Part shown: positions 14,768-23,532 of the stretch, one piece after another
Layout: every line of letters begins with the position of its first letter
How positions within the stretch are numbered: position 1 is the first letter of the stretch
Assembly: GCA_964419095.1 (NCBI GenBank)
Contig: CAYQOG010000007.1
Span: 1-35,705 of the forward strand
Reading direction: 5' to 3'
Length of the DNA: 35,705 bases
Source: JAKAVK01 sp964419095
GTDB taxonomy: Archaea; Micrarchaeota; Micrarchaeia; Micrarchaeales; CABMGC01
Notes under the pieces: model-generated
What the model was told of the DNA's origin: nothing
What the model saw: only the letters and a program-made list of their open reading frames with translations
Databases searched by the model: none
Translations under genes and position numbers: made by a program

Positions 14768-15988
14768 TCATCCGGAATTCGGCCTGGCCGTCTTCCTCAT
14801 GATGAGATAGAATCCGATGACGAGCGCGACTATGACCGCAGCCACAGCTATTGTCGAATCGCCTGGTTGTGCCGAGGGAGAAGAAGCCTGAGTTGCATTG
14901 GCGGTTGTTGCTGGTTCTGCCGTACCGTTCTGCACGAATGTGGTTGTAGGCAAGGAGGATGCGCCGTTTCCTATGTCTCCAGGCACTCCGTAGAGAGTTA
15001 TGCTCTCATTGTAGTTCGGTTCTCCTGTAGTCAGAGCCGCATTTCCTCCATCTTGCTTGATTGTAAGCCCTGTAGACGATTCTCCGGTGTCTATGCCAAA
15101 GGTTCCGACCACTGGAAAGGGAACAAGTGTATTGTTGTCAAGGTATCCGATCCAGAAGGTCCCGTCTGCCTTGCTGAACTGGGATATTTCGCCGCTGCCT
15201 TCTCCTCCGATCACCATCTCAGCGTCGTAGAAACTGCCGTTGTAGGGTGAGAATGCGGGCGACGGTGTCTGATAGTAAGGAGTGATGAGTATGTATGCGC
15301 TTTTCGCCTTGGTATTGAATGTGACATTGTCGTAGAATATGAACTTTCCATTCTGATCATAGCCCATCCTGACTACCGGATGTCCGTTTTGCATGTCTAT
15401 CCTTATCACAGGTACGAATTCGAACGGATAAGTGAAATTGGTGCTGTTCAGGAAGAATCCGTAAAATGACTGGTTTGCGGCGGGGAGACTTGTATCGGTG
15501 GAGTTTGCAATGGAGAAGTTCCCGTTTCCTGAGAACGTGGCATTGGTAACGTTTGCTATCGAACTCGACATGTTCCATATGTTGTCGCCTATGAAAGAAG
15601 TTCCGTTGCTCGTGTTCAGGTTCATCACGTCCTGGAGCCAATAGGAATATCTTTGGTTGCTGGGAGTTGTGATGTTCATGACCACGTTAAGCTGGAGAGT
15701 TGCGCCATACCGCGATATGTTCACTGGGGGAGTGGAGTTGAATGCGGAGAGCGCATTGATCCTGGCATATCCTATGACTTCGTTCGTTTCCACCTGGTAG
15801 GCTCCGCTGTCATTGGAGATGTTGTACAGGCCGTAACTTGCAACTCCTTCTGCAGCAGGAGTTGATGAATTGATGGAATATATTGGGTCAACAAGCTGCG
15901 CTGCGCATGCGCCTACGAAAACCATTGAAAGTATCAATGCAAAGACTGCGTAGGCAATTGCATACGGATTGAATATCCCGGGCGCCAT
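14768..15988 (-). CDS. Thermopsin-like (peptidase family A5) secreted acid protease, membrane-anchored
   Basis: 406 residues: signal helix (8-30), a large outward domain rich in Asn-X-Ser/Thr sites, then a Ser/Thr linker and a C-terminal transmembrane helix (about 378-396) with basic stop-transfer. YWLQDV (116-121), DNIWNMS (135-141), YDAEMVIGGEGSGE (254-267) and FGIDTGES (297-304) match recalled thermopsin landmarks ('YW.QnV', 'dniWN.s', 'yydvElVigGpGgGs', 'G.DTGE'). Thermopsins digest peptides at low pH and high temperature in acidophilic archaea. It follows the VOC gene by 12 nt, same strand. GGEGSGE departs slightly from the usual GGPGGGS. Confidence 0.72.
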   Translation of the reverse strand: MAPGIFNPYAIAYAVFALILSMVFVGACAAQLVDPIYSINSSTPAAEGVASYGLYNISNDSGAYQVETNEVIGYARINALSAFNSTPPVNISRYGATLQLNVVMNITTPSNQRYSYWLQDVMNLNTSNGTSFIGDNIWNMSSSIANVTNATFSGNGNFSIANSTDTSLPAANQSFYGFFLNSTNFTYPFEFVPVIRIDMQNGHPVVRMGYDQNGKFIFYDNVTFNTKAKSAYILITPYYQTPSPAFSPYNGSFYDAEMVIGGEGSGEISQFSKADGTFWIGYLDNNTLVPFPVVGTFGIDTGESSTGLTIKQDGGNAALTTGEPNYNESITLYGVPGDIGNGASSLPTTTFVQNGTAEPATTANATQASSPSAQPGDSTIAVAAVIVALVIGFYLIMRKTARPNSG

Positions 15989-16000
15989 TTTCTGCCTTGT

Positions 16001-16387
16001 TTATTCCTTTATTGCAGGCTGCCATACGACGATGACATTTCCTTCCGTGTCCATGGCATACGCATTCCAGCCCATGTCCATGACCTTCTGCGGTTCAACG
16101 AGAACTTTTCCTCCAGCCTTCTTTACTTTGTCGAGTGCCTTCTTTGCGTCATCAACCGTGATTGTGATGACAGGGCCCTTTATGTTCGGCATTCTCTTCA
16201 TCATGCCCCCGTTTATCCTCCCTGGCATTTTAGGCATCCCCGTCTTCTCGTCTACTTCGGTGGTTCTGGCCATTGAGTATCCCATTCCAGGAACGTCCCC
16301 GATCTTCCATCCGAATATGCTGCCGTAGAATTTCTTCGCCCCTGGCAGGTCGTCTGCCGGTATCTCAAAATGCATTACGCTATCCAT
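16001..16387 (-). CDS. VOC-superfamily (glyoxalase/bleomycin-resistance-like) protein
   Basis: 128 residues, one paired beta-alpha-beta-beta-beta unit set. VMHFEIPADDLPGAKKFYGSIFGWKI is the standard VOC opening, and DMGWNAYAMDTEGNVIVVWQ is the standard close, with a Glu in the metal-ligand position. Such stand-alone proteins resemble the 'glyoxalase family' of unknown substrate. It is the first gene of a tight pair with the thermopsin-like gene, though the two share no obvious pathway. Confidence 0.82.
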   Translation of the reverse strand: MDSVMHFEIPADDLPGAKKFYGSIFGWKIGDVPGMGYSMARTTEVDEKTGMPKMPGRINGGMMKRMPNIKGPVITITVDDAKKALDKVKKAGGKVLVEPQKVMDMGWNAYAMDTEGNVIVVWQPAIKE

Positions 16388-16459
16388 AATACCCTCAGGA
16401 TTATTTCACTGCCCAGGAATATAAACCCTATTCGAAATGCCTTTTAGCGGCAGGACACC

Positions 16460-16951
16460 CTACTTCTGGATGGTCACCGCAAGGATCTGCGGACTGCCCA
16501 CTTGCGTGTTGTTGTAGTAGAGCGTGGCAGTGATGTTGTACTTCGAGGTAGTCGATCCTTTTGGAAGTATGCCATGCACAACGAACTGCTCGCTGTCGGA
16601 TGTGCCTGGCAGGGCCAGCGTCTTCGTTGTGTAATTATATTGAATCTGATTTGAAGAGGCAGATATCGGATAAATATTCGCGGGACTTGATGAAACGAGT
16701 CTTATTGCGAAAGGCATTGCATCGTCCTTTGAGGCGCTCTTCTGCACTTGCATGGTTATCACCGTGGGACTTGTGGTGTTGCTCATGACGATAATGCTAG
16801 TGGGATTCATTGAGAAGGAGATTCCAGAGGTTCCTGGAGAAAGTTGCGTCAGCGATGGAATGTAGTTGGAGTAGTTTGTAAACAGGAACACTCCTCCGGC
16901 GACTATTATAACGAAGGCCATGAATATGATGGCTTTTGTTTTGAGGCGCAT
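16460..16951 (-). CDS. Small membrane-anchored exported protein, unknown function
   Basis: 163 residues from ATG 16951 (a GTG three codons earlier is possible). It has a basic head, an anchor helix (about 6-26), then a 135-residue beta-rich domain with NXT/S sites and no cysteines. ISFSMNPTSIIVMSNTTSPTVITMQVQ looks like the first strands of an immunoglobulin-like sandwich, similar in style to the surface proteins at 29-32 kb but without clear sequence identity. A palindromic TATA box lies just upstream. Confidence 0.55.
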   Translation of the reverse strand: MRLKTKAIIFMAFVIIVAGGVFLFTNYSNYIPSLTQLSPGTSGISFSMNPTSIIVMSNTTSPTVITMQVQKSASKDDAMPFAIRLVSSSPANIYPISASSNQIQYNYTTKTLALPGTSDSEQFVVHGILPKGSTTSKYNITATLYYNNTQVGSPQILAVTIQK

Positions 16952-16977
16952 TGAAACCACTTACCGTTCGCGAAACT

Positions 16978-16990
16978 GGTATATAATACC
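16978..16990 (-). promoter_or_regulatory. Palindromic TATA box
   Basis: GGTATATAATACC carries symmetric GGTAT/ATACC arms. Its centre is about 33 nt upstream of the minus-strand ATG at 16951, predicting a start near 16957 and favouring that ATG over the GTG at 16960. Confidence 0.55.
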
Positions 16991-17023
16991 TGCTTCCCTG
17001 TTTCTGGGATTTGCTTGAATATG

Positions 17024-17098
17024 CGGGCCCGGGGGGATTTGAACCCTCGACTTACGGATTAAAAGTCCGCCACTCTAGCCATGCTGAGTTACGGGCCC
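17024..17098 (-). tRNA. tRNA-Lys (UUU)
   Basis: A complete 75-nt cloverleaf on the minus strand. The acceptor GGGCCCG pairs with CGGGCCC, the D stem is ACTC/GAGT, the anticodon stem is GCGGA/TCCGT around loop CTTTTAA (anticodon TTT), and the T arm is GAGGG-TTCAAAT-CCCCC. The discriminator is G. CCA is not encoded and there is no intron. Confidence 0.97.
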
Positions 17099-17129
17099 TT
17101 AGGAGGCAGTAGTAAGATGCGATGGCAAC

Positions 17130-17138
17130 AATATTAAG
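17130..17138. promoter_or_regulatory. Bidirectional TATA-like box between tRNA-Lys and nuoA
   Basis: AATATTAAG is centred 26 nt upstream of the nuoA ATG (17160), predicting a leaderless nuo operon transcript. It is 36 nt upstream of the 5' end of minus-strand tRNA-Lys, a usual spacing for an archaeal tRNA promoter. One AT box may therefore serve both directions. Confidence 0.45.
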
Positions 17139-17159
17139 TTTTCTATCATATCTTCAATC

Positions 17160-17516
17160 ATGGTCTCGGTCTACGTAGCCATAATCATCTTTGCAGTCAT
17201 CGCATTCCTTGAGCCGGTGCTTATGCTGCTGGGCTCGAAGCTGATAAGGAGGAGGAGCAGGCCGAGCAGGGCGAAGCAGAACAACTATGAGAGCGCGGAG
17301 GAAAGCTATGGAAGGAGGACCAGTGTAATGAACGAGTACCTCTACTACTTTCCAATGTTCCTCGCATTCGAGATAATACTTGCAGTCATGCTGATCTGGG
17401 TCGTAAGCGTTGGGAGCGTATCCAAGTTTGTCAATTACGCGATACTCGCCCTTTTCGTCCTCAGTTTTATATTTGAGCTTTTCATAATCATGCTGGCGGG
17501 GCATGCGAAGGAGTGA
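17160..17516 (+). CDS. nuoA: NADH-quinone oxidoreductase (complex I) subunit A
   Basis: 118 residues with three transmembrane helices: about 5-25, 63-83 and 91-112. The matrix loop NNYESAEES stands where NuoA normally has the 'YECG' switch-loop motif, so it is divergent and lacks the conserved Cys. NuoA with NuoJ and NuoH couples quinone reduction to proton pumping. It is the first gene of a ten-gene operon and starts close to a TATA-like box. Identification rests on length, topology and operon position. Confidence 0.8.
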   Translation: MVSVYVAIIIFAVIAFLEPVLMLLGSKLIRRRSRPSRAKQNNYESAEESYGRRTSVMNEYLYYFPMFLAFEIILAVMLIWVVSVGSVSKFVNYAILALFVLSFIFELFIIMLAGHAKE

Positions 17517-17521
17517 TTTTT

Positions 17522-18097
17522 ATGGCAGATGCGATAGACAGGGAGAGCCAGGAATTCAGGAACGCCAAGCAGGAGATGGACCGCCTGGTCATGGAGTCAA
17601 TGACAAAGGAGGGCAAGCCGAATGCGATGTTCGGCAAGCTCTCGGAGATGATAAAGGCGATACCCGGTTCAGATTCCACGGTAAAATGGTCAAGGAAGAA
17701 TTCTCTGTGGCCCTTGCAGTTCGGGCTTGCCTGCTGCGCAATAGAGCTGATGGACTTCGGCGCTGCGAGGATCGACGCGGAGAGGAAGGGTTACCTTCTC
17801 TTCAGGGCGACTCCGCGACAGTGCGATGTCATGCTTGTAGCGGGCTGGGTCACGAAGAGCATGGTGCCCGAGGTGAAGAGGCTGTATGAGCAGATGTCTG
17901 AGCCTCGTCATGTCATTGCCTTTGGCGAATGTGCGACGTGCGGAGGGCCGTGGTGGGAGAGCTACAACATAGTGAGGGGCATTGACCAGGTTCTGCCGGT
18001 AGACGTATACGTTGCAGGATGTCCTCCGAGGCCGGAGAACCTGTTTGCAGCGCTTATGAAGCTTCAGGACAAGTTGGGTGGAAAGGTTGAAGGTTGA
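17522..18097 (+). CDS. nuoB: Complex I subunit B, binds [4Fe-4S] cluster N2
   Basis: 191 residues. LACCAIE (Cys71, Cys72), GECATCGG (Cys137) and VAGCPPRPE (Cys167) are the four ligands of cluster N2, the last electron carrier before quinone. ATPRQCDVMLVAGWVT is a typical NuoB segment. The first 50 residues form a charged helical extension longer than in many homologues. ATG at 17522 is chosen, 5 nt after the nuoA stop; the frame opens slightly earlier at 17513. Its end overlaps nuoC. Confidence 0.95.
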   Translation: MADAIDRESQEFRNAKQEMDRLVMESMTKEGKPNAMFGKLSEMIKAIPGSDSTVKWSRKNSLWPLQFGLACCAIELMDFGAARIDAERKGYLLFRATPRQCDVMLVAGWVTKSMVPEVKRLYEQMSEPRHVIAFGECATCGGPWWESYNIVRGIDQVLPVDVYVAGCPPRPENLFAALMKLQDKLGGKVEG

Positions 18098-18464
18098 GCG
18101 AGAGGACCTGCTGGATGAGATTCAGGACCTCAGGAAGTCGGGATACGATTACCTTGTCAAGATTACTGCAGTGGACTATGGAAAGAATCTCAAGGTCATC
18201 TATTTCATCAGGGACATAGAGAAGAACATGGACGAGACTGTTGAACTGGACATGGACTATGATGATGCATGGGTTCCCACTGTGCTGGACCAATACAGGT
18301 CAGCCGACTGGTACGAGCGTGAGCTCAAGGAGATGTTCGGTATAGAGATAACGGGAAGAGTGGCAAAGCGCCTTCTCCTTGAGAAGTGGGATGGGATCGA
18401 CCCTCCTTTCAGGAAGAGCTTCGAGTGGAACAAGGATTACAGGACAGAGGTGAAGGGCAAATGA
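18078..18464 (+). CDS. nuoC: Complex I subunit C (30-kDa subunit)
   Basis: 128 residues. SADWYERELKEMFGIEITG is the NuoC signature ('..W.ErE..DmfGi...GhP'), here with ITGRVAKRLLLEKWDGIDPPFRK following. The start is GTG at 18078, which overlaps the end of nuoB by 20 nt; a TTG at 18087 is possible. The protein is shorter than most NuoC at the N-terminus. It packs with NuoD at the quinone-reducing module. The stop overlaps the nuoD start as ATGA. Confidence 0.9.
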   Translation: MERLKVEREDLLDEIQDLRKSGYDYLVKITAVDYGKNLKVIYFIRDIEKNMDETVELDMDYDDAWVPTVLDQYRSADWYERELKEMFGIEITGRVAKRLLLEKWDGIDPPFRKSFEWNKDYRTEVKGK

Positions 18465-19552
18465 CCACGCGCATAAACATCGGTCCGGTGCATCCGAGCA
18501 CCCACGGAGTGCTGCACCTCGTAGCGGATGTCGATGGAGACACGATAAAGAGGCTTGAACCTCACGTTGGCTTCCTGCACAGGGGCGTTGAGAAGCTTGT
18601 GGAGAACAGGATGTACATGCAAAGCCCTACTTACATGGAGAAGCTCGATTACGTTGCGCCATTGTCCTATGATGAGGCATATGTTGCTACTGTTGAGGCC
18701 GCGCTTGGGATCGATGTCAAGGAGCGCGCGCAGTATGTGCGGCTCATTGAGCTTGAGCTTCAGAGAATCGCAAGTCATCTCTTCTTCCTTGGCGCGCTCT
18801 GCAACGACATGGGCCAGATGTTCACCATGTTCATGTGGGTCTTTGAGGACAGGGACCGTGTGCTCAGCCTCCTGCAAGAGGCAACCGGGGAAAGAATGTT
18901 CTACGTGAACATGAGGCTTGGCGGAGTCACGATGGATCTGCCTCCGGACTTTGAGGAAAACTGCCGCGGATTCATAGAATACCTCGAGAAGCGGCTCGGG
19001 GAGTACGAGGCCTATCTTGAGAAGAATCCCGTGTTCAATGAGAGAATGAAGGGAGTGGGGGTGCTCAGCGGCGGTGATGCGAAGTCACTTGGAGTTGCAG
19101 GGCCCATTCTCAGGGCGTCAGGGATCTCCTACGACATACGCAAGGCAAAGCCCTATTACGTTTACGAGAAGCTCAACTTCCAGGTGGCCACTGCGCAGAA
19201 AGGGGATAATTTCGCAAGATACAAGATACGCATGATCGAGATGCGCGAATCCATCCGCCTGATACGCGAGGCTTTCAAGGCGATGCCTGCAGGGGATGCG
19301 CTCGGCATGCCCATAAAGCTGATCGGCCCTGCGGCGAAGAACATGGCCGTGACCGTGAGCAGGGAGATACCAAGAGGCGAGGTAATGATGTACATGGTTG
19401 CAGACCCGCAGCGGCCTTACAGGCTTTCCATTCGCTCGCCGTGCTTCGTGAATCTTGCTGCGCTGCAGCATCTCGCAACTGAGCAGCGGCTTGCCGATCT
19501 CTTTGCGATAATGGGTACCCTGGATCTGGTGATGGCCTGTGTTGATAGATAG
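18461..19552 (+). CDS. nuoD: Complex I subunit D (49-kDa subunit)
   Basis: 363 residues. INIGPVHPSTHGVLHL near the N-terminus and PHVGFLHRGVEKL hold the quinone-site His and the conserved loop; HPSTHG is diagnostic of NuoD/FpoD. Hydrogenase-type CxxC nickel ligands are absent, so it is not an energy-converting hydrogenase large subunit. ATG at 18461 overlaps the nuoC stop. The gene ends 14 nt inside the start of nuoH, another sign of translational coupling. Confidence 0.96.
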   Translation: MTTRINIGPVHPSTHGVLHLVADVDGDTIKRLEPHVGFLHRGVEKLVENRMYMQSPTYMEKLDYVAPLSYDEAYVATVEAALGIDVKERAQYVRLIELELQRIASHLFFLGALCNDMGQMFTMFMWVFEDRDRVLSLLQEATGERMFYVNMRLGGVTMDLPPDFEENCRGFIEYLEKRLGEYEAYLEKNPVFNERMKGVGVLSGGDAKSLGVAGPILRASGISYDIRKAKPYYVYEKLNFQVATAQKGDNFARYKIRMIEMRESIRLIREAFKAMPAGDALGMPIKLIGPAAKNMAVTVSREIPRGEVMMYMVADPQRPYRLSIRSPCFVNLAALQHLATEQRLADLFAIMGTLDLVMACVDR

Positions 19553-20561
19553 TCTTGCGTTGCTTTCAATAATTTCCACTTGGCAGGGCTGGCTCAGCTC
19601 AGGCAGTCTCTTTTTGTACGCAGTGGCGATAGTCGTCTATGCGATTTTCATAATAATAATCACGAGCGCCTTCGCGTACCTATTCGGATGGATAGAGAGG
19701 AAGCTGATCGCGAAGATACAGCACAGGCACGGCCCTACCTACGTAGGCAAATACGGCATATTCCAGAACCTTGCCGACCTTGTGAAACTGCTTTCCAAGG
19801 AGCACATAGACCCGGAGAATTCAGATCCGACGCTGCTTGCGCTCGGGCCCATTCTTCTGCTTGCGATAACAACCTTCATGGTCCTGCTGCTGCCTTTCTC
19901 GCAGAGTATCCAGGCCACGAACCTCAGCCTTGGTATACTTCTCCTGTTCGTGCTCATCGCCTTCCTTCCGCTGATAGTCTTCCTTTCAGGATTCGCGACG
20001 GGGAACAAGTTCGCGGACATAAGCGCGCAGAGGTCCGTGCTCATGCTGATAAGCTACGAGATACCTATGGTCGTGGTGGTTGCGGCTATTGTGCTCTTCA
20101 CCGGAAGCTATAACATAAGCAGCATAATAGCGTCGCAGTCGCAGCATCTCTGGTTTGCCTTGCTGATGCCGCTCGGCCTTTTGGTCTTCTTCGTTGCCAT
20201 GCTTGCGGAGATGGAACGGCCGCCATTCGACCTCAGGGAAGCCGATTCAGAGCTCATTGCGGGATGGCTCACGGACTACAGCGCCCCATATTATGCGCTT
20301 GCGCTTTTCATAGATTATACGCGCATATTCCTTGGCAGCCTGATAATCGTAATACTCTTCTTCGGAGGATGGAGCGGACCCCTGCTTCCGGGAATAGCCT
20401 GGCTGATAATCAAGGCTTTCATAGTGGCCCTCTTCACGATAGTAATACGGGCGACAACCATGCGCATGAGAATCGACAGGATACTCAGGCTCGGGTGGCT
20501 ATGGCTGCTCCCCCTCTCATTAATAAATCTTATACTTGTCTATATACTATTTGTGGCGTAG
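19539..20561 (+). CDS. nuoH: Complex I subunit H
   Basis: 340 residues and about eight helices. GWIERKLIAKIQHRHGPTYVGKYGIFQNLADLVK (split: GWIERKLIAKIQHRHGP, then the quinone-cavity loop) and ERPPFDLREADSELIAGWLTD are hallmark NuoH segments with acidic residues lining the quinone and proton path. The start is GTG at 19539, overlapping nuoD by 14 nt. It connects the hydrophilic arm to the antiporter-like subunits. Confidence 0.95.
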   Translation: MLIDSLALLSIISTWQGWLSSGSLFLYAVAIVVYAIFIIIITSAFAYLFGWIERKLIAKIQHRHGPTYVGKYGIFQNLADLVKLLSKEHIDPENSDPTLLALGPILLLAITTFMVLLLPFSQSIQATNLSLGILLLFVLIAFLPLIVFLSGFATGNKFADISAQRSVLMLISYEIPMVVVVAAIVLFTGSYNISSIIASQSQHLWFALLMPLGLLVFFVAMLAEMERPPFDLREADSELIAGWLTDYSAPYYALALFIDYTRIFLGSLIIVILFFGGWSGPLLPGIAWLIIKAFIVALFTIVIRATTMRMRIDRILRLGWLWLLPLSLINLILVYILFVA

Positions 20562-20564
20562 GAG

Positions 20565-20924
20565 ATGTTGGGACCAATTGCAAGATCGATAAAGGCGATA
20601 AACGAGAAAAGGTCTACGCTCGAGTTCCCTGAGGAGAGGGAATCGCTTCCCGACAATTACAGGGGCAAGCTGCGCCTTGACATGAGCACCTGCATAAGCT
20701 GCTCGGCATGCGAGCGCATCTGCCCCAACAAGACAATAACAATGGTGGACGTGATGACCGACAAGGGGGAGAAGGTCATGCCGCAGATAGGACTGGAGCG
20801 CTGCCTCTTCTGCGCGCTCTGCGAGGAAGTCTGCCCTCCGAAATGCCTCACCCTCACGAAGGATTATTCTTACGAGGCCTATGACAAGCGCGAACTGCTG
20901 AAAAGGCCGGAGGAGCTGGAGTGA
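20565..20924 (+). CDS. nuoI: Complex I subunit I, 2x[4Fe-4S] ferredoxin-like
   Basis: 119 residues. CISCSACERICP (Cys43, 46, 49, 53) and CLFCALCEEVCPP (Cys80, 83, 86, 90) are the two 8Fe ferredoxin motifs that pass electrons to NuoB. With NuoEFG absent, this subunit is the likely entry point for electrons from reduced ferredoxin or an unknown donor. It starts 3 nt after the nuoH stop and precedes nuoJ by 4 nt. Confidence 0.95.
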   Translation: MLGPIARSIKAINEKRSTLEFPEERESLPDNYRGKLRLDMSTCISCSACERICPNKTITMVDVMTDKGEKVMPQIGLERCLFCALCEEVCPPKCLTLTKDYSYEAYDKRELLKRPEELE

Positions 20925-20928
20925 TCCG

Positions 20929-21414
20929 ATGGCAGGAGACGCATACACGCTATTATTCTTTCTGTTTGGGGCATTGACAGTGCTCTCCTCGCTCTTTGTC
21001 TTCTTCCAGCGCAAGCTGGTGCATGCGGTCCTCGCGCTCACCATGGCTTTCTCCTCGAGCTCGATGCTCTTCCTGGTTCTCAACCAGCCGTTCATCGCGC
21101 TTCTGCAGCTCCTTGTCTTTGTCGGAGGCCTTTCGACATACCTTATGATCTCGCTCTCGAATGAGGAGAAGAAGGCGAAATACCTGAGGCTTGCGCTCTT
21201 CGTGCCCCTGGTGGTAGTCCTTACGGTATGGTTCTACTTCTTCGCGCAGATGGCGTTCACCGCCTACACATTTGTGGGAGGCAGCATCAACAACACATTC
21301 GCGATGGCCCTCGAGAACTACTATCCCCTGTTCTTTATCTTTGCAGTGCTCCTATTCGCAACGGCCCTCGGGAGCGTCCTCTTCATCAAAAAGTTGACGA
21401 AGCTGGTGACTTAG
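20929..21414 (+). CDS. nuoJ: Complex I subunit J
   Basis: 161 residues with five helices (about 5-25, 30-50, 55-75, 88-108 and 135-155). The N-terminal KLVHAVLALTMAFSSSSMLFLVL and PFIALLQLLVFVGGLSTYLMI correspond to the NuoJ core, including the pi-bulge helix 3 that gates proton coupling. Its TAG stop shares a base with the GTG start of nuoK, giving a one-base overlap. Confidence 0.9.
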   Translation: MAGDAYTLLFFLFGALTVLSSLFVFFQRKLVHAVLALTMAFSSSSMLFLVLNQPFIALLQLLVFVGGLSTYLMISLSNEEKKAKYLRLALFVPLVVVLTVWFYFFAQMAFTAYTFVGGSINNTFAMALENYYPLFFIFAVLLFATALGSVLFIKKLTKLVT

Positions 21415-21722
21415 TGCTCGCGCTCCTCTACATATTCGCACTCGCCCTGACACTGGTAGGGATATCCTTCGCTGGGCTTGCCTCGGATAGGCATTTCATA
21501 GTCATAATGCTCGGCATAGAATTGATACTGATAGCGAGCACTATCGCATTGGTGGGCTTCTTCGATTTCCAGAAAGCCCAGAATCCCGGGGCTGTGGTCA
21601 TGCTCTTTGCGTTATGGTCCGTCGCTGCCGTTGAGATAATAACCCTGGTAACGTTCTACCTTTACATGAGATTCAGGGGCGTCGATTTCGACGTGGCGAA
21701 GCTCTCCAAGATGAAGTGGTGA
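21414..21722 (+). CDS. nuoK: Complex I subunit K
   Basis: 102 residues, the usual NuoK length, with three helices. FIVIMLGIELILIASTIALVGF carries the conserved TM2 glutamate, and VVMLFALWSVAAVEIITLVTFYLY carries the TM3 glutamate; both carry protons between modules. The start is GTG at 21414 (V read as Met), which is the only start giving a correct length. The frame is open upstream inside nuoJ but that part is not real. Confidence 0.92.
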   Translation: MLALLYIFALALTLVGISFAGLASDRHFIVIMLGIELILIASTIALVGFFDFQKAQNPGAVVMLFALWSVAAVEIITLVTFYLYMRFRGVDFDVAKLSKMKW

Positions 21723-21723
21723 A

Positions 21724-23532
21724 ATGGTGGCATTGCCTTTGCTGAATCCGCTGCTCGTGCTGCTCCCGCTAGTCATTGGTTTGGCCGCGGTCGCGCTATT
21801 GAAGGTCCGCATGAAGTCCGGATACATTGCAGCCATGGCAAGCTTTGTTGGCCTGGCCTTGCTCTTCCTGGTGCAGCAGGGAACTCAAACAATCAACTGG
21901 TTCTCCGCAGGGTCATTCGCTTTTCCCTTGACAGTGACTATTGCTCCGCTGAACTTCATCCTTCTAGGCATTGTCTTCTTCGTCGGGGGAATCATATACC
22001 TCTATTCAACGAGTTTCATGGACACGCTGAGCGAGCAGAAGCGATTCTATGCCGAGATGCTGGGATTCCAGCTCTCCATGGCCGTATTCGCAATGTCCGG
22101 CAATTTTATAATCCTCTTCATAGCATGGGAGTTCCTCAGCCTTTTCAGCTATCTGCTGATAGGATTCTGGCATAGGAGGGAGAGCGCGGACAGGGCTGCG
22201 AGGCTTGCAATAACCACTGTGCTGATAGGAGACCTTGCGCTTCTCGCATCGATAGTCATTCTCTGGAATGTCTTCGGCACCTTTGACTTCGCAGCGATAC
22301 TCTCTGCCATACCTTCGCACATATCACTCACGCTTTACGGGGCCGTGGCGCTGCTGGTATTGGCCATCTTCACGAAGTCCGCGCAGTTTCCATTCCAGGA
22401 GTGGCTTCCCGAGGCGATGGAAGGCCCTACTCCCGTATCGGCTTTCCTCCATTCGACCACAATGGTCAAGGCGGGAGTGTTCGTCGCCATAATACTCTTT
22501 CCACTTATCTCTGCCGCGGGACTGCTGCGGATAATGCTTGTCTTCGGGATAATAACAGCAGCCATAGCAACGCTCAACGCCGCGAAGGAGACGCAGATAA
22601 AGAGGGTCATTGCCTATTCAACGGTGCAGGAACTCTCGCTCATGCTTGTAGCAATAGGCAGTGGGGCGATAATAGCTGCGATATACTTCTTCATAGTCCA
22701 GAGCTTCTACAAGGCGCTACTCTTCTTCGTCTCAGGGGCCGTGATGAAGGCCACGAAGGAAGACCAGCTTGAGAGGACATCAGGACTCAATGCAAACGGA
22801 CTGCTTTACCTCTCCGCGCTTTTCGGCGTTCTCTCCGTTGCAGGAATAATTCCTTTCTCGGGATTCTTCGCAGCTGCAGGGATAGGCAACTCGCTGCTCA
22901 GCAACATTGCGGTATACGCAATCGTCTCAGTCATAGGCCTGGGCACCAGCTTCTTCATCTTCAGGTGGTTCTTCCTTGTCTCAAAGCCAGACAAGTCCGC
23001 AAGATCGCTGCTTAGGTACAAGGCGCTGCCAAAGCCCATGATATACACGACATTGGCGCTTGCGGTGCTGGCACTGACAGGCTCTGCGATATTCTTCTAC
23101 ATAACAGGATTCCTTGGCGGCAGTTCGCTTTATCTGAAATCAAGCTCGCCTCTCTCTGTCGGAATACTTGACATATTGGATGTCACGCTACTTGCAGCGG
23201 TAGGCGCTCTGATAAGCTACCTTCTCTATAAATCCGCAGCATCGGGAAGAGCTGTGAAGAGGAGAGGCGGCGCGCTCAATTCAATTGCATACAGCCACAG
23301 GATCTTCATCTTCCTGAACAACGCATCGGCAAGATTCCTTTACGAGGTATCGGATGGCGTAGCTGCCTTCGACGCGTATCTCAACGAGGCGCTTGACTTC
23401 TTCGGCCATGGAACAGTGGTCCTCTCGAATGGATTAAGGAGGATTTCCGTGGGAGGGATAAACGCATATGCGTTGATCTTCGCGATAGCTCTGCTCGTGG
23501 TTCTTGTCTACGCTTACCTGGTCATCATATGA
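21724..23532 (+). CDS. nuoL: Complex I subunit L (Mrp antiporter-like, with lateral helix)
   Basis: 602 residues. FIAWEFLSLFSYLLIGFWHRR holds the TM5 Glu, FTKSAQFPFQEWLPEAMEGP the TM7/TM8 Lys region, and TPVSAFLHSTTMVKAGVFV the TM8 Lys-His channel. After about residue 440 come a long amphipathic stretch (RAVKRRGGALNSIAYSHRIF to LDFFGH) and a final transmembrane helix, the lateral HL arm unique to NuoL. That arm normally spans NuoM and NuoN. The stop overlaps nuoN as ATGA. Confidence 0.95.
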   Translation: MVALPLLNPLLVLLPLVIGLAAVALLKVRMKSGYIAAMASFVGLALLFLVQQGTQTINWFSAGSFAFPLTVTIAPLNFILLGIVFFVGGIIYLYSTSFMDTLSEQKRFYAEMLGFQLSMAVFAMSGNFIILFIAWEFLSLFSYLLIGFWHRRESADRAARLAITTVLIGDLALLASIVILWNVFGTFDFAAILSAIPSHISLTLYGAVALLVLAIFTKSAQFPFQEWLPEAMEGPTPVSAFLHSTTMVKAGVFVAIILFPLISAAGLLRIMLVFGIITAAIATLNAAKETQIKRVIAYSTVQELSLMLVAIGSGAIIAAIYFFIVQSFYKALLFFVSGAVMKATKEDQLERTSGLNANGLLYLSALFGVLSVAGIIPFSGFFAAAGIGNSLLSNIAVYAIVSVIGLGTSFFIFRWFFLVSKPDKSARSLLRYKALPKPMIYTTLALAVLALTGSAIFFYITGFLGGSSLYLKSSSPLSVGILDILDVTLLAAVGALISYLLYKSAASGRAVKRRGGALNSIAYSHRIFIFLNNASARFLYEVSDGVAAFDAYLNEALDFFGHGTVVLSNGLRRISVGGINAYALIFAIALLVVLVYAYLVII

